DNA of 64,000 nucleotides from Lacunisphaera limnophila (GTDB taxonomy: Bacteria; Verrucomicrobiota; Verrucomicrobiia; Opitutales; Opitutaceae): the NCBI RefSeq assembly GCF_001746835.1, contig NZ_CP016094.1, positions 3,735,501 through 3,799,500 of the forward strand, given 5' to 3'. Position numbers and translations under genes: made by a program. Positions 44,075 to 51,702 of the stretch are shown here, one piece after another; position 1 is the first letter of the stretch; the number at the start of each line of letters is the position of its first letter. The notes below the pieces were generated by a model, which saw nothing but the letters and a program-made list of their open reading frames with translations, did no database searches and had not been told where the DNA came from.

Positions 44075-45238
44075 ATGGATGCTCAATTCGCCCTCTTTGA
44101 GAATGACCGGTTGAGACGGGTGATGACTCGATTTGGACTCGCGAGCGATGGTCACGTCAGACTGTGGCGATGTGCGCTGGTGTTGCCGATTGTCTTGTGG
44201 GCTCCACTGGTCTTGCTGTCTGCGGTGCAGGGCCTGTGGTGGACACAGGACCTCAAGCAGTCGTTTCTCGCCGACTTCTCGGTTCATATGCAGATGCTGG
44301 TAGCGATACCCTTCTTCCTTTTCGCCGAGGAGTTCGTGGAGCAGCGAATTGGCGAGGCCTGGCTGCAATTGCGTGACGGTGGACTGGTCAGCCCGGAATC
44401 CAGGCAGGTGTTGCTCGATGCCGCTGCCAAAGCGATGCGGGTCCGGGACTCAATCTGGCTGGACATGCTGGCCTACGCTTTAGGTCTTGCTGGAGCCTGG
44501 ATCTGGCTATGGCAGATGAAATCCGACGGAGTATCCACGTGGCATTCGGTAGTTGATGGCCCATCCGAGGGATTGAGCTTGGCAGGCTGGTGGTTGGGTC
44601 TGGTTAGCGTGCCCATCCTCAACTACTGGTATGGGAGATGGCTCGGGAAGTGGGCCATATGGAGCTATCTGCTGTGGAGCGCATCTCATACAAATCTGCG
44701 CCTTTCCGCAGCCCATCCCGACCTCTCTGGCGGGCTGAGTTTTCTAAATCGGACCCAAGGCAGTTTTGGCATGATTGTCTTCGGAATTGGCATGGTTGTC
44801 GCTACGACAGTGGGATACCTGGTCGGCGTAGCCGGGTTGGCCGCACATAGCTTTGCGGTCTGGTTCTCCATCACGGGATTCCTTACGCTGGGTCCAACCG
44901 CGTTTCTGCTTCCCCTCTTTTTCTTCTCCCGGCAGTTGGTCGAAGCAAAGACCCGCGGGTTTGTTGAATACGGAGCACTCGGCCTGGAATACACTGAGGC
45001 GTTTCGCAGCAAATGGATTACCGGCCGTGAAAAGCCAAACCCTCTTGAAGCCAGTGCCGATATCGCCGGCTTATGCGATCTAGGGCAGCATTACGAGAAC
45101 GTGCGCAACATGCGTGTCGTGCCCTTTGACTTCAACACGGCTCTCCAACTCTTTGGAGCGGCGCTTGGCCCCTTGCTTCCTGTTCTACTTAGAATCTTCG
45201 AGCTTCCTGAACCGATTAAGAAGCTGTTTGGGATCTAG
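44075..45238 (+). CDS. Polytopic membrane protein of unknown function
   Basis: From the ATG at 44075 the product has 387 residues with about six membrane helices (for example LWRCALVLPIVLWAPLVLL, MQMLVAIPFFLFAEEFVE, FGMIVFGIGMVVATTVGYLV, LGPTAFLLPLFFFSRQLVEA) and a C-terminal cytoplasmic tail. No transporter motif is seen. It may be co-transcribed with the gene before it. An upstream in-frame start at 44027 is less likely. Confidence 0.75.
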   Translation: MDAQFALFENDRLRRVMTRFGLASDGHVRLWRCALVLPIVLWAPLVLLSAVQGLWWTQDLKQSFLADFSVHMQMLVAIPFFLFAEEFVEQRIGEAWLQLRDGGLVSPESRQVLLDAAAKAMRVRDSIWLDMLAYALGLAGAWIWLWQMKSDGVSTWHSVVDGPSEGLSLAGWWLGLVSVPILNYWYGRWLGKWAIWSYLLWSASHTNLRLSAAHPDLSGGLSFLNRTQGSFGMIVFGIGMVVATTVGYLVGVAGLAAHSFAVWFSITGFLTLGPTAFLLPLFFFSRQLVEAKTRGFVEYGALGLEYTEAFRSKWITGREKPNPLEASADIAGLCDLGQHYENVRNMRVVPFDFNTALQLFGAALGPLLPVLLRIFELPEPIKKLFGI

Positions 45239-45346
45239 ACCTACATACGCTTCAGGACAAAACTGCATTCGATTCCACTAAGGCTACACAATAATTCCCG
45301 CCGTGCTTAGACCTGCCCCGTCAAACCCACATACACACATTCACCA

Positions 45347-45613
45347 ATGAGTTCAGAGAACCTTGGCCCGGGATCAACAACTTGCACTATTCATGGAGTA
45401 GACCTACCCGCGGTTACACCCGGAGTCTCAACTCACTACAAATGGACATGTGACATCTGCGGCAAAACGCTAAAGTATAGCGGATGCTGGCACTGCGGAG
45501 GAATGTCCTCCCGGCCTTGTAGTAGGTGTGGCGCTGACTGCTGCTCTGATTGTGCAGATAATGCATCTATGGGGCCTGGCATTTCGACCCGTATTTGCAG
45601 GCGTTGCGCTTAG
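45347..45613 (+). CDS. Small cysteine-rich zinc-finger protein
   Basis: The 88-residue protein contains a row of CxxC pairs (WTCDICGKTLK, SGCWHCGGMSSRPCSRCGA, DCCSDCADN, STRICRRCA), consistent with a RING/FYVE-like double zinc finger. No domain beyond this is identifiable. The 240 bp that follow, up to the next small gene, contain only box G and no convincing coding sequence. Confidence 0.65.
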   Translation: MSSENLGPGSTTCTIHGVDLPAVTPGVSTHYKWTCDICGKTLKYSGCWHCGGMSSRPCSRCGADCCSDCADNASMGPGISTRICRRCA

Positions 45614-45828
45614 AACCGACAGGAATTGGTTGTATTGCGCAATAGATTTACCGCCATTCAGCTTTGCGAAGCCCCTGCCCGACGTTTTCAGCCCGCACTG
45701 CATCAGCAGCGGCATCTTTCAGCGCAGGAAATGCGACTTCGGCGGAATGGAACCGACACCGCTCCACCGTCTGAAGCAAGTGGAACACGAGATCAATGAG
45801 CTAAGAAAGTTCGCCTGCCAGCGACGAT

Positions 45829-45841
45829 AAACAATTGTTTG
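45829..45841. promoter_or_regulatory. CAATTGT box G
   Basis: AAACAATTGTTTG, a perfect 12-base palindrome plus one base, 12 bp before the ATG at 45854. It is the last copy in the window, at the edge of the phosphonate region. Confidence 0.7.
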
Positions 45842-45853
45842 CAACCTCGTGAA

Positions 45854-45994
45854 ATGAGCGACGACAGGCCGATTAAGAGGCACATCAGTGATTGGCAACG
45901 TTGCGAATTTCTAGTCGCGATGCGTCTGATTGAAGCACCAGATGCTCCCTCGCTTACTTCTAATCTTGCTCGCGAACCCGCCTCCCGACTATAA
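45854..45994 (+). CDS. Short ORF behind box G, perhaps truncated
   Basis: A 46-residue frame (MSDDRPIKRHISDWQRCEFL, VAMRLIEAPDAPS) begins at the same spacing from box G as the 203-residue protein does from box F. Its first 30 residues show weak resemblance to the start of that protein (basic patch, then F-L-x-A and a leucine helix), so it may be the stump of a paralogue cut by an indel. It is too short to be sure. Confidence 0.4.
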   Translation: MSDDRPIKRHISDWQRCEFLVAMRLIEAPDAPSLTSNLAREPASRL

Positions 45995-46010
45995 TCTTGT
46001 CGATAATTAC

Positions 46011-46301
46011 ATGAGCAGCATTATTGTTATTCTTGAGCAGGTAAGTGCTACTGCAGTCATCGTAAAGTGCGCCAGATGTTCTGGGTATGGCACCCTTGGG
46101 AAAAGCTACAATGACCCAGAATGTCCGACCTGCACTGGCAAAGGCAAAGTATTGATAGAAGTCGATCGGTTGCCCTTGGTATCATGTGCACGATGCCAAG
46201 GTCATGGAACACTTGGAACAAGTTTTAATGACCCAGTCTGTCCATCTTGTCGGGGTGCTGGATGCCAACCGATCGCCGGCAGGTGGGAATTGGTTAAGTA
46301 A
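46011..46301 (+). CDS. DnaJ-type zinc-finger protein
   Basis: From the ATG at 46011 the product has 96 residues with two copies of the unit CARCSGYGTLGKSYNDPECP / CTGKGK and CARCQGHGTLGTSFNDPVCP / CRGAG, that is CxxCxGxG pairs as in the DnaJ cysteine-rich domain. There is no J domain. It could bind zinc and act as a small chaperone-like or redox protein. No box precedes it directly. Confidence 0.7.
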   Translation: MSSIIVILEQVSATAVIVKCARCSGYGTLGKSYNDPECPTCTGKGKVLIEVDRLPLVSCARCQGHGTLGTSFNDPVCPSCRGAGCQPIAGRWELVK

Positions 46302-46325
46302 GATGGAGACAAGCCTCGACTGCCA

Positions 46326-47390
46326 GTGACACCCAGGCCTCTACTCACGCTTACCCCTTCTGCGACTGATCCCAAATGGGATTCCGTATCACCGGAGTTA
46401 GTTTTCGACACCGCACCCCTGAGCGACATTCTTTTTCGTGTCGCGCAACAGGCTCAGCAGCCGGTGCTAGTCTGCGATGAGCACGTCGCATCCCAAGTTA
46501 AAACACAACGGACGACTATTTACCGTGTCCAAGACAATCGACTAAGCGCCGCCGACGCATTACTTGAGCGCGTGCAGGCGAAGCACGATCTCGTGATTGG
46601 TTGCGGTGGATGCACGGCGCTTGATGTTGCAAGGTACGTAGGCTGGCGCATGCCACTGATTCTGGTCCCGACAATAATCTCAACTAAATGCATCTCGGTT
46701 CACCGGGCGATCCTTCAGAAGGAGGACGGAACTGAGCTCCGTTTATTGCGTCAGCAGCCAATACAGACGATCGTGCCGACAAGAGAGATAGCAAACATGC
46801 CACAGGAATTGAATCGCTATTGGAGCATTTCGGGCGTGGGAGATACGCTGGCGGAAATTAGTGCGGCTCTTGATGAGGCGGAATGCGAGCTTCCACGCCC
46901 TAATTTCGAAGCGCTTTTGCGTCGTGTGCCGGTTGCTAGCGAAGCGCTAGATTGGGCCCTCGCCGGCAGAATCGAATATTGCGAAGAAGCCGTCGTTAGA
47001 AAATTCGCGGAGCTGTCGCACCACGCTTCATTGGAGATTCTCGCGAACCCACAGCATCGCTACTACCGCGGCAGCGAGCACTATTTCTATTATGCACTCC
47101 GTAGGTTGCCTGGATTCAGGTGGATGCCGGCGCATGGGTGGCTAGTGCTGCTGGGCTCATTGCTCAACGCTGCCGTCTACCGGGATTCGACTGGAGATGC
47201 CACACCTTGGGAAACGTTACGCAGGGCCTGTTGCAGCCTCGGAGTGCCGGTTAGCCTGACAGAATGGTCCCAAATACGTGTGACAAGCGGAGACATTCTT
47301 ATCGCGTTGAACGCAGTAGACGAACCCCGATCCCTCTTTTCACGCCGCCGTCCCTTCACCGCCGAGTGGTTGCATCGCACTTTGGCCTGA
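46326..47390 (+). CDS. Glycerol-1-phosphate dehydrogenase-like (DHQ synthase/Fe-ADH superfamily) enzyme
   Basis: The 354-residue protein, from a GTG, has the NAD-binding VIGCGGCTALDVARYVGWRM and LILVPTIISTKCIS of this superfamily. Putative metal ligands are retained: SGVGDTLAEISAALD (Asp), GSEHYFYYALRRLPG (His) and PAHGWLVLLGS (His). It resembles EgsA/AraM-type glycerol-1-phosphate dehydrogenases most. In a phosphonate locus an alternative role is reducing phosphonoacetaldehyde, though the usual enzyme for that is a different iron ADH. It forms an operon with the CinA-like and Nudix genes. Confidence 0.7.
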   Translation: MTPRPLLTLTPSATDPKWDSVSPELVFDTAPLSDILFRVAQQAQQPVLVCDEHVASQVKTQRTTIYRVQDNRLSAADALLERVQAKHDLVIGCGGCTALDVARYVGWRMPLILVPTIISTKCISVHRAILQKEDGTELRLLRQQPIQTIVPTREIANMPQELNRYWSISGVGDTLAEISAALDEAECELPRPNFEALLRRVPVASEALDWALAGRIEYCEEAVVRKFAELSHHASLEILANPQHRYYRGSEHYFYYALRRLPGFRWMPAHGWLVLLGSLLNAAVYRDSTGDATPWETLRRACCSLGVPVSLTEWSQIRVTSGDILIALNAVDEPRSLFSRRRPFTAEWLHRTLA

Positions 47391-47395
47391 TTTTC

Positions 47396-48550
47396 ATGAA
47401 GGCTAATCGAGAAATTGGGTTGGTAGTGGTTGGTTCCGAGATTCTTGACGGACATATCCATGAGCTGAACGGCGCATATCTTGGACGTATTTGCCAGAAC
47501 CTGGGGTTCCGACTGTCCCGAGTCGTAATTGTGGGCGATAATGAAGTTACTATTGCCCGTGAAGTACGGCGGCTGGCCGCGGAATTGCGGATCATAGTGA
47601 TATGTGGTGGCACCGGACACACGGCAGATGACGTAACGCATCGGGCACTTGCCCATATGACACACTGTCCGTTGGTCAGCACGCGCCGCACTGAGAAACT
47701 GGCACGCGATAACTACATGCGGCTCGGGCGAACTCACGCCTATGTGACCGAAGCAGCCGTTATTCCGAAGGGCGCCACACCGTTTGGAAATTCAGTTGGT
47801 ACATCCCTTATCTATAAACTGCGCTGGCGGGCCACATCACTGCTGGTTTTACCCGGCGTGCCTGTCGAGTTTCGTGTGGCGATACAGGAGCACCTAAAGG
47901 AGCTGATCTCAGTTCAGGAGACTGGGATGTTCCGATCAGTCGTGATTCGGACGCGATTTGTGTCGGAGGAGCTTATATGGAACACGCTGGTACCCGAGCT
48001 TTGGCCCGCGCTGTCCGACTACGGACAAGTGAGTTCGCTGCCAGATATAGCGGCTGTCGATATCCGCATTCGTCTCGCCGTGACATCCCTCCAAAGCTAC
48101 CGTGAAGTACGACGCAATATCTTGGCTCGGGTGCGGGCAACCAAGTTGTGGCCCCATGTCTGGGCAACAACCGATGAAACCCTCGAATCGATCCTATGCC
48201 GCCTTCTCGCTGCGCAGAAAAAGTCAGTTTATTTGAGATGGGATGCCCATCTGGCTACATCTTTAGGCTCATTGCTCGGTTCCTGCTCACGAAATCATGA
48301 GAGATTGACCGCTCGACTAGAAGGATCATCCACCTCTGTTGATAAACTTCCCAAGTCTGGACTTCGTATATCGATTAAGATGACATCTCCTGACAGTCGA
48401 CCACGGATTCAGGCCCAGATGCGCGACCGTGCAGGCCGGCTATTACGCCAGGCCAACAGTCCAATATTTCGTCGCCGCGACATGCGTCGTGCCAACAAGC
48501 TCGCCCTATTTTGCCTTTTCGATCTGTTAACCTCATCCCCTAAACCATGA
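47396..48550 (+). CDS. CinA-like protein (MoCF/competence-damage domain)
   Basis: From the ATG at 47396 the product has 384 residues. The first 170 are a MoCF-type domain: VVGSEILDGHIHELNGAYLG, VIVGDNEVTIAREVRRLAAE, ICGGTGHTADDVTHRAL and LLVLPGVPVEF, the CinA pattern. CinA proteins of this type hydrolyse ADP-ribose or related pyrophosphates; the C-terminal half here is not the standard deamidase domain. Its stop overlaps the Nudix start by 4 bp. Both neighbours being nucleotide-pyrophosphate enzymes supports a nucleotide-processing role. Confidence 0.75.
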   Translation: MKANREIGLVVVGSEILDGHIHELNGAYLGRICQNLGFRLSRVVIVGDNEVTIAREVRRLAAELRIIVICGGTGHTADDVTHRALAHMTHCPLVSTRRTEKLARDNYMRLGRTHAYVTEAAVIPKGATPFGNSVGTSLIYKLRWRATSLLVLPGVPVEFRVAIQEHLKELISVQETGMFRSVVIRTRFVSEELIWNTLVPELWPALSDYGQVSSLPDIAAVDIRIRLAVTSLQSYREVRRNILARVRATKLWPHVWATTDETLESILCRLLAAQKKSVYLRWDAHLATSLGSLLGSCSRNHERLTARLEGSSTSVDKLPKSGLRISIKMTSPDSRPRIQAQMRDRAGRLLRQANSPIFRRRDMRRANKLALFCLFDLLTSSPKP

Positions 48551-49071
48551 AAACGCGAAAAGACTTTTGCAGCTTCTGCGGCGGCCGTGTGGCGGAGACG
48601 TATATCGAAAAAGAACATCAAATTCGTCGCCTTTGCCTTCAATGCGAAAAAATAAATCGTGACAACCCAGTGCTGGTTGCTGGTGTAATTGTAATTCGTG
48701 ATGGTAAGATACTACTCGCACGTCGCGCAGAAGAGCCGGCATGCGGCAAGTGGAATTATCCGAAAGGTCATGTCGAACTCGGAGAGACTGTCGAGAGAGC
48801 TGCGGTGCGCGAGGTGACCGAGGAAATCGGTGTTTCCCCCGAACTATTCGGCTTACTGGGAGTATTCTCTTATCCCGCGTCTCCCGTGATCAACATAGCA
48901 TACGCTGGCACTGTGAGGTCCGAATTGACCCGGGATGCTGCGGAGGTCAGTGAACTCGCCTGGTTTTCTAAGGCGGATATACCATGGGATTCGCTCGCGT
49001 TTGAAGACGACGTCGAAGCATTGAAACAAATATGCGCGCGCCCCGATTTTGGACTGACTGTGACCGCCTGA
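48547..49071 (+). CDS. Nudix hydrolase with N-terminal zinc ribbon
   Basis: The 174-residue protein begins with a zinc ribbon (FCSFCGGRVAETYIEK, RRLCLQCEKINRDNP) and continues with a Nudix domain whose box is perfect: GHVELGETVERAAVREV with TEEIGV. Family members hydrolyse nucleoside diphosphates linked to other groups, such as ADP-ribose, NADH or nucleotide sugars; the substrate cannot be read here. It is translationally coupled to the CinA-like gene. Confidence 0.9.
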   Translation: MKTRKDFCSFCGGRVAETYIEKEHQIRRLCLQCEKINRDNPVLVAGVIVIRDGKILLARRAEEPACGKWNYPKGHVELGETVERAAVREVTEEIGVSPELFGLLGVFSYPASPVINIAYAGTVRSELTRDAAEVSELAWFSKADIPWDSLAFEDDVEALKQICARPDFGLTVTA

Positions 49072-49102
49072 CGCTATGCTCCAATGTTAAGCAGATTCGA
49101 GG

Positions 49103-49999
49103 GTGAAACATGCATTTTTAATTCTAGCCCACCGAGAGCCACTGCTACTGCGACGGTTGATCATCCGTTTGCAGTCATCTGAAACCACATTCCTTGTCCA
49201 TGTCGATCGGCTGGTCTCATTCGAACCCTTCAGACAGGCTTGTGCCGACCTTCGTAACGTTCACTTCATCCGCCGTTATGAGTCAAGGTGGGGCTCATTA
49301 GGCCTTGTAGACGCAACCGTAGAAGGGTTACGGGTGGCGGAAGAAATTGGCGGCATACGAAGAATTACTCTGCTCAGCGGCCAACACTATCCAACACTTT
49401 CCGGACAGGCGCTCTCAGATTTCTTCGCCCGATCACCGCTCAATTTCATGCGTCATTTTCGGTGCGATGGAACGATGCCATCTGTCGTTTGGCAGCGGAA
49501 GATACAAAGCGAACGTCTTGATCGCTACACCTTCCGCATTGGATCCTACTCTTTTTCGCATCCGTCCGGCCGTCATGGTCTCGGGCTGCGGATGCGTGAG
49601 GCTATGCTGAAACCGTTTTGGCCATGTCCTCGGACACACCCATCATACGCGCTTCCGTATGCCGGGAGCCAATGGTGGAGCCTCACCTGGATCGCTGCCG
49701 CAAAGATTCTTGGCTTCATTCGTGAACACCCTGATTTTCGAGACTTTCATCGTTGGACACACATTCCTGATGAGCTCTTCTTCCACACAGCTCTACTTAA
49801 TGCAATCGACCCCGTACCTGTCTTTAACGACCACTTGTTGTTCTCACGCTGGAGACATGACGACAGTGCCCATCCTGACGTTCTCTCTTTGGCTGATCTC
49901 GATGCAGTGCTTACAAGCGGGAAACCATTCATACGAAAAGTCAGCTTAGGTGAAAGTGCTGATCTGCTGAATGCTCTGGACGCCGGTGGTGTTAGTTAG
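49103..49999 (+). CDS. Core-2/I-branching type glycosyltransferase (GT14-like)
   Basis: The 298-residue product, from a GTG with a GAGG-type ribosome site before it, matches bacterial beta-1,6-N-acetylglucosaminyltransferase-like proteins: FLILAHREPLLLRRLIIRLQ, FLVHVDRLVSFEPF, ESRWGSLGLVDATVEGLR, RITLLSGQHYPTLSG and GSQWWSLTW. Such enzymes add sugars to surface glycans. It converges on the GT29-like gene of the phosphonate operon. Confidence 0.85.
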   Translation: MKHAFLILAHREPLLLRRLIIRLQSSETTFLVHVDRLVSFEPFRQACADLRNVHFIRRYESRWGSLGLVDATVEGLRVAEEIGGIRRITLLSGQHYPTLSGQALSDFFARSPLNFMRHFRCDGTMPSVVWQRKIQSERLDRYTFRIGSYSFSHPSGRHGLGLRMREAMLKPFWPCPRTHPSYALPYAGSQWWSLTWIAAAKILGFIREHPDFRDFHRWTHIPDELFFHTALLNAIDPVPVFNDHLLFSRWRHDDSAHPDVLSLADLDAVLTSGKPFIRKVSLGESADLLNALDAGGVS

Positions 50000-50001
50000 T
50001 C

Positions 50002-50535
50002 CTACAATAGAGTGAAGTGATGCGATCCGCGCACGAATTTCTCCTCAGAATTCATTTCACAATGGATGTCGCGGGTATGACGGTGAGATGGCTTCATATA
50101 GTGCCCGCTACGAAGGAAATCAAAGCCCACTACCGTCGCGGCGACTCGCTCCTGATGAAATAGGGCAAGAAGAGCTGTACCAGTGGTTGGGCGGGCAATG
50201 CCCAATAATTGATGCACGTCAGACACGGCATAAACCGCGCCAGGAAAACATGCATCGCCTGATTCCGATGCGTCGCACCGGAACGGACTGTAAGTTGTCA
50301 AACCGGCACGAGGCTGCAAATACCCATCTAGATTTGCGTAACTCGCCCAAGCTGTGGTCTTGCGGCCCACCTCTTTTTCGAAACCAGTGATCGCATAATT
50401 GTTGAATCGCACGACGATGTCGAAGCTATCGATATGTTCGCCCCAGTTACGGTGAAACACCGCGTTACCGACAACACATATTGAGCGTCCACGACAAGAG
50501 CGAATCCATGCTTCGGTTGAAACGGGCAATGACAT
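50002..50535 (-). CDS. Sialyltransferase-like glycosyltransferase (GT29-like)
   Basis: The 177-residue protein resembles the L-motif part of GT29 enzymes: SICVVGNAVFHRNWGEHID and FDIVVRFNNYAITGFEKEVG, with TTWASYANLD and VVGFDFLRSGHYMKPSHR later. It is shorter than a complete eukaryotic GT29 enzyme, as bacterial members usually are. It is the last gene of the phosphonate operon, 7 bp after the decarboxylase, and could place a phosphonate-bearing or acidic sugar; that is inference. Confidence 0.7.
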   Translation of the reverse strand: MSLPVSTEAWIRSCRGRSICVVGNAVFHRNWGEHIDSFDIVVRFNNYAITGFEKEVGRKTTAWASYANLDGYLQPRAGLTTYSPFRCDASESGDACFPGAVYAVSDVHQLLGIARPTTGTALLALFHQERVAATVVGFDFLRSGHYMKPSHRHTRDIHCEMNSEEKFVRGSHHFTLL

Positions 50536-50542
50536 GCCTGAA

Positions 50543-51700
50543 TTACACAGCTTGCAGCCAACACTGCAGGCGAGTGAATACTTGCTCAGGCGTCGTTTTC
50601 GGGCGCGGTAACTTGGTTGGCGAACCCGGTCGGATACGAAAATGAAGCAACGTTGGACCTTCGTTTCTAGGTGTCTTCAAATCCACTATAAATTGAGCCA
50701 GATCATCAGTTGCATTAACTCGGCGGTAGCCGCATGCTTGAGCGACAGCCGCAAATGAAACGCCGGAACTTACAGTTGATTGCCCCCCAGTGGACTCGTG
50801 TACTTCGTTATCTATGACGACATGGAGAAAATCGGGCGGAGCATAGGCGCCCAGCGTAGCAAGATTGCCCATTCGCATCAGCGCAGCTCCATCGCCATCG
50901 ATGACCGTGACGTGGTGTTTGCGATGGTGGAGAGCCAACCCCAGCCCGAATGCGCTGGCGGAGCCCATCGAACCTACTAGATACAAATTCCAAGGGTCAT
51001 CACCTAGGGCGTAAAGCTCACGGCCGGTATATCCTGTGGTGGCGATAAGAACTTCATCATCGTGACGCGCTTCCCGAATGGCCATCAACGCCTGAGTTCG
51101 CGTCGCTCGCAGATGCCGAGGTCGGGTGAATAATTCACGGAAGAAATGGTCAGTTGTCGTTGGAACTGTAGAAGACATATGCCGTTCTGACGGGTACGGC
51201 TCAATCCCATCGCTGCTAAGGACCAACGCATAAGGTCGCCGCGTCGTCATCATCGAGGCAATCGCCCGATCAAGTACCGCGTCGAGAGCCGCAGGGTCCC
51301 GCGGTAAGCGGCTCCAGGGGATTTCTAGTAGATCAAGGAGCTTATTTGTTATCCGGCCCATCTGCTCGTGCTGCGGTTCATCAGGCTGGGCGCCAGGTTC
51401 GCCGCGGTGCGTTATGACGAGTAGTATCGGCACCCGAAAAGGGTAGCATAGCGAAGTCAGTGCGTTGACCGCATTGCCCAAGCCAGAATTCTGGAACATG
51501 GCCATAGCCGGCGCCCCACCTAAGACTGCCCCGGCAGCCATAGCAACGGCATCACCTTCGTTGACGGCATCGCGAAACTGAAATCGTTTATCTTCAAGTG
51601 AAGCATCAATTAATGGTTTCAGATAGGAACAAGGAACGCCCGTAACCAGTCGTACTCCTCGTACAAAACAACCATCGAGAAAAACACGCGCTGAAACCAT
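50543..51700 (-). CDS. ppd: Phosphonopyruvate decarboxylase
   Basis: This TPP enzyme makes phosphonoacetaldehyde from phosphonopyruvate and pulls the unfavourable mutase reaction forward. The 385 residues show VTGVPCSYLKPLIDASLED, NEGDAVAMAAGAVLGG (substrate/TPP glutamate region), FQNSGLGNAVNALTSL and the TPP-binding GDGAALMRMGNLATLG with IDNEVHESTGGQSTVS. It lies 2 bp downstream of the mutase gene. Confidence 0.95.
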   Translation of the reverse strand: MVSARVFLDGCFVRGVRLVTGVPCSYLKPLIDASLEDKRFQFRDAVNEGDAVAMAAGAVLGGAPAMAMFQNSGLGNAVNALTSLCYPFRVPILLVITHRGEPGAQPDEPQHEQMGRITNKLLDLLEIPWSRLPRDPAALDAVLDRAIASMMTTRRPYALVLSSDGIEPYPSERHMSSTVPTTTDHFFRELFTRPRHLRATRTQALMAIREARHDDEVLIATTGYTGRELYALGDDPWNLYLVGSMGSASAFGLGLALHHRKHHVTVIDGDGAALMRMGNLATLGAYAPPDFLHVVIDNEVHESTGGQSTVSSGVSFAAVAQACGYRRVNATDDLAQFIVDLKTPRNEGPTLLHFRIRPGSPTKLPRPKTTPEQVFTRLQCWLQAV

Positions 51701-51702
51701 GG

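Noticed and set aside
45528-45830. 100-codon plus-strand frame overlapping the small zinc-finger gene
   Set aside because: Its first part is out of frame within the Cys-rich gene and the remainder is only about 27 residues from its own ATG.
47177-47737. 186-codon minus-strand frame across the dehydrogenase and CinA-like genes
   Set aside because: Both plus-strand genes show strong family motifs there; the minus frame shows none.
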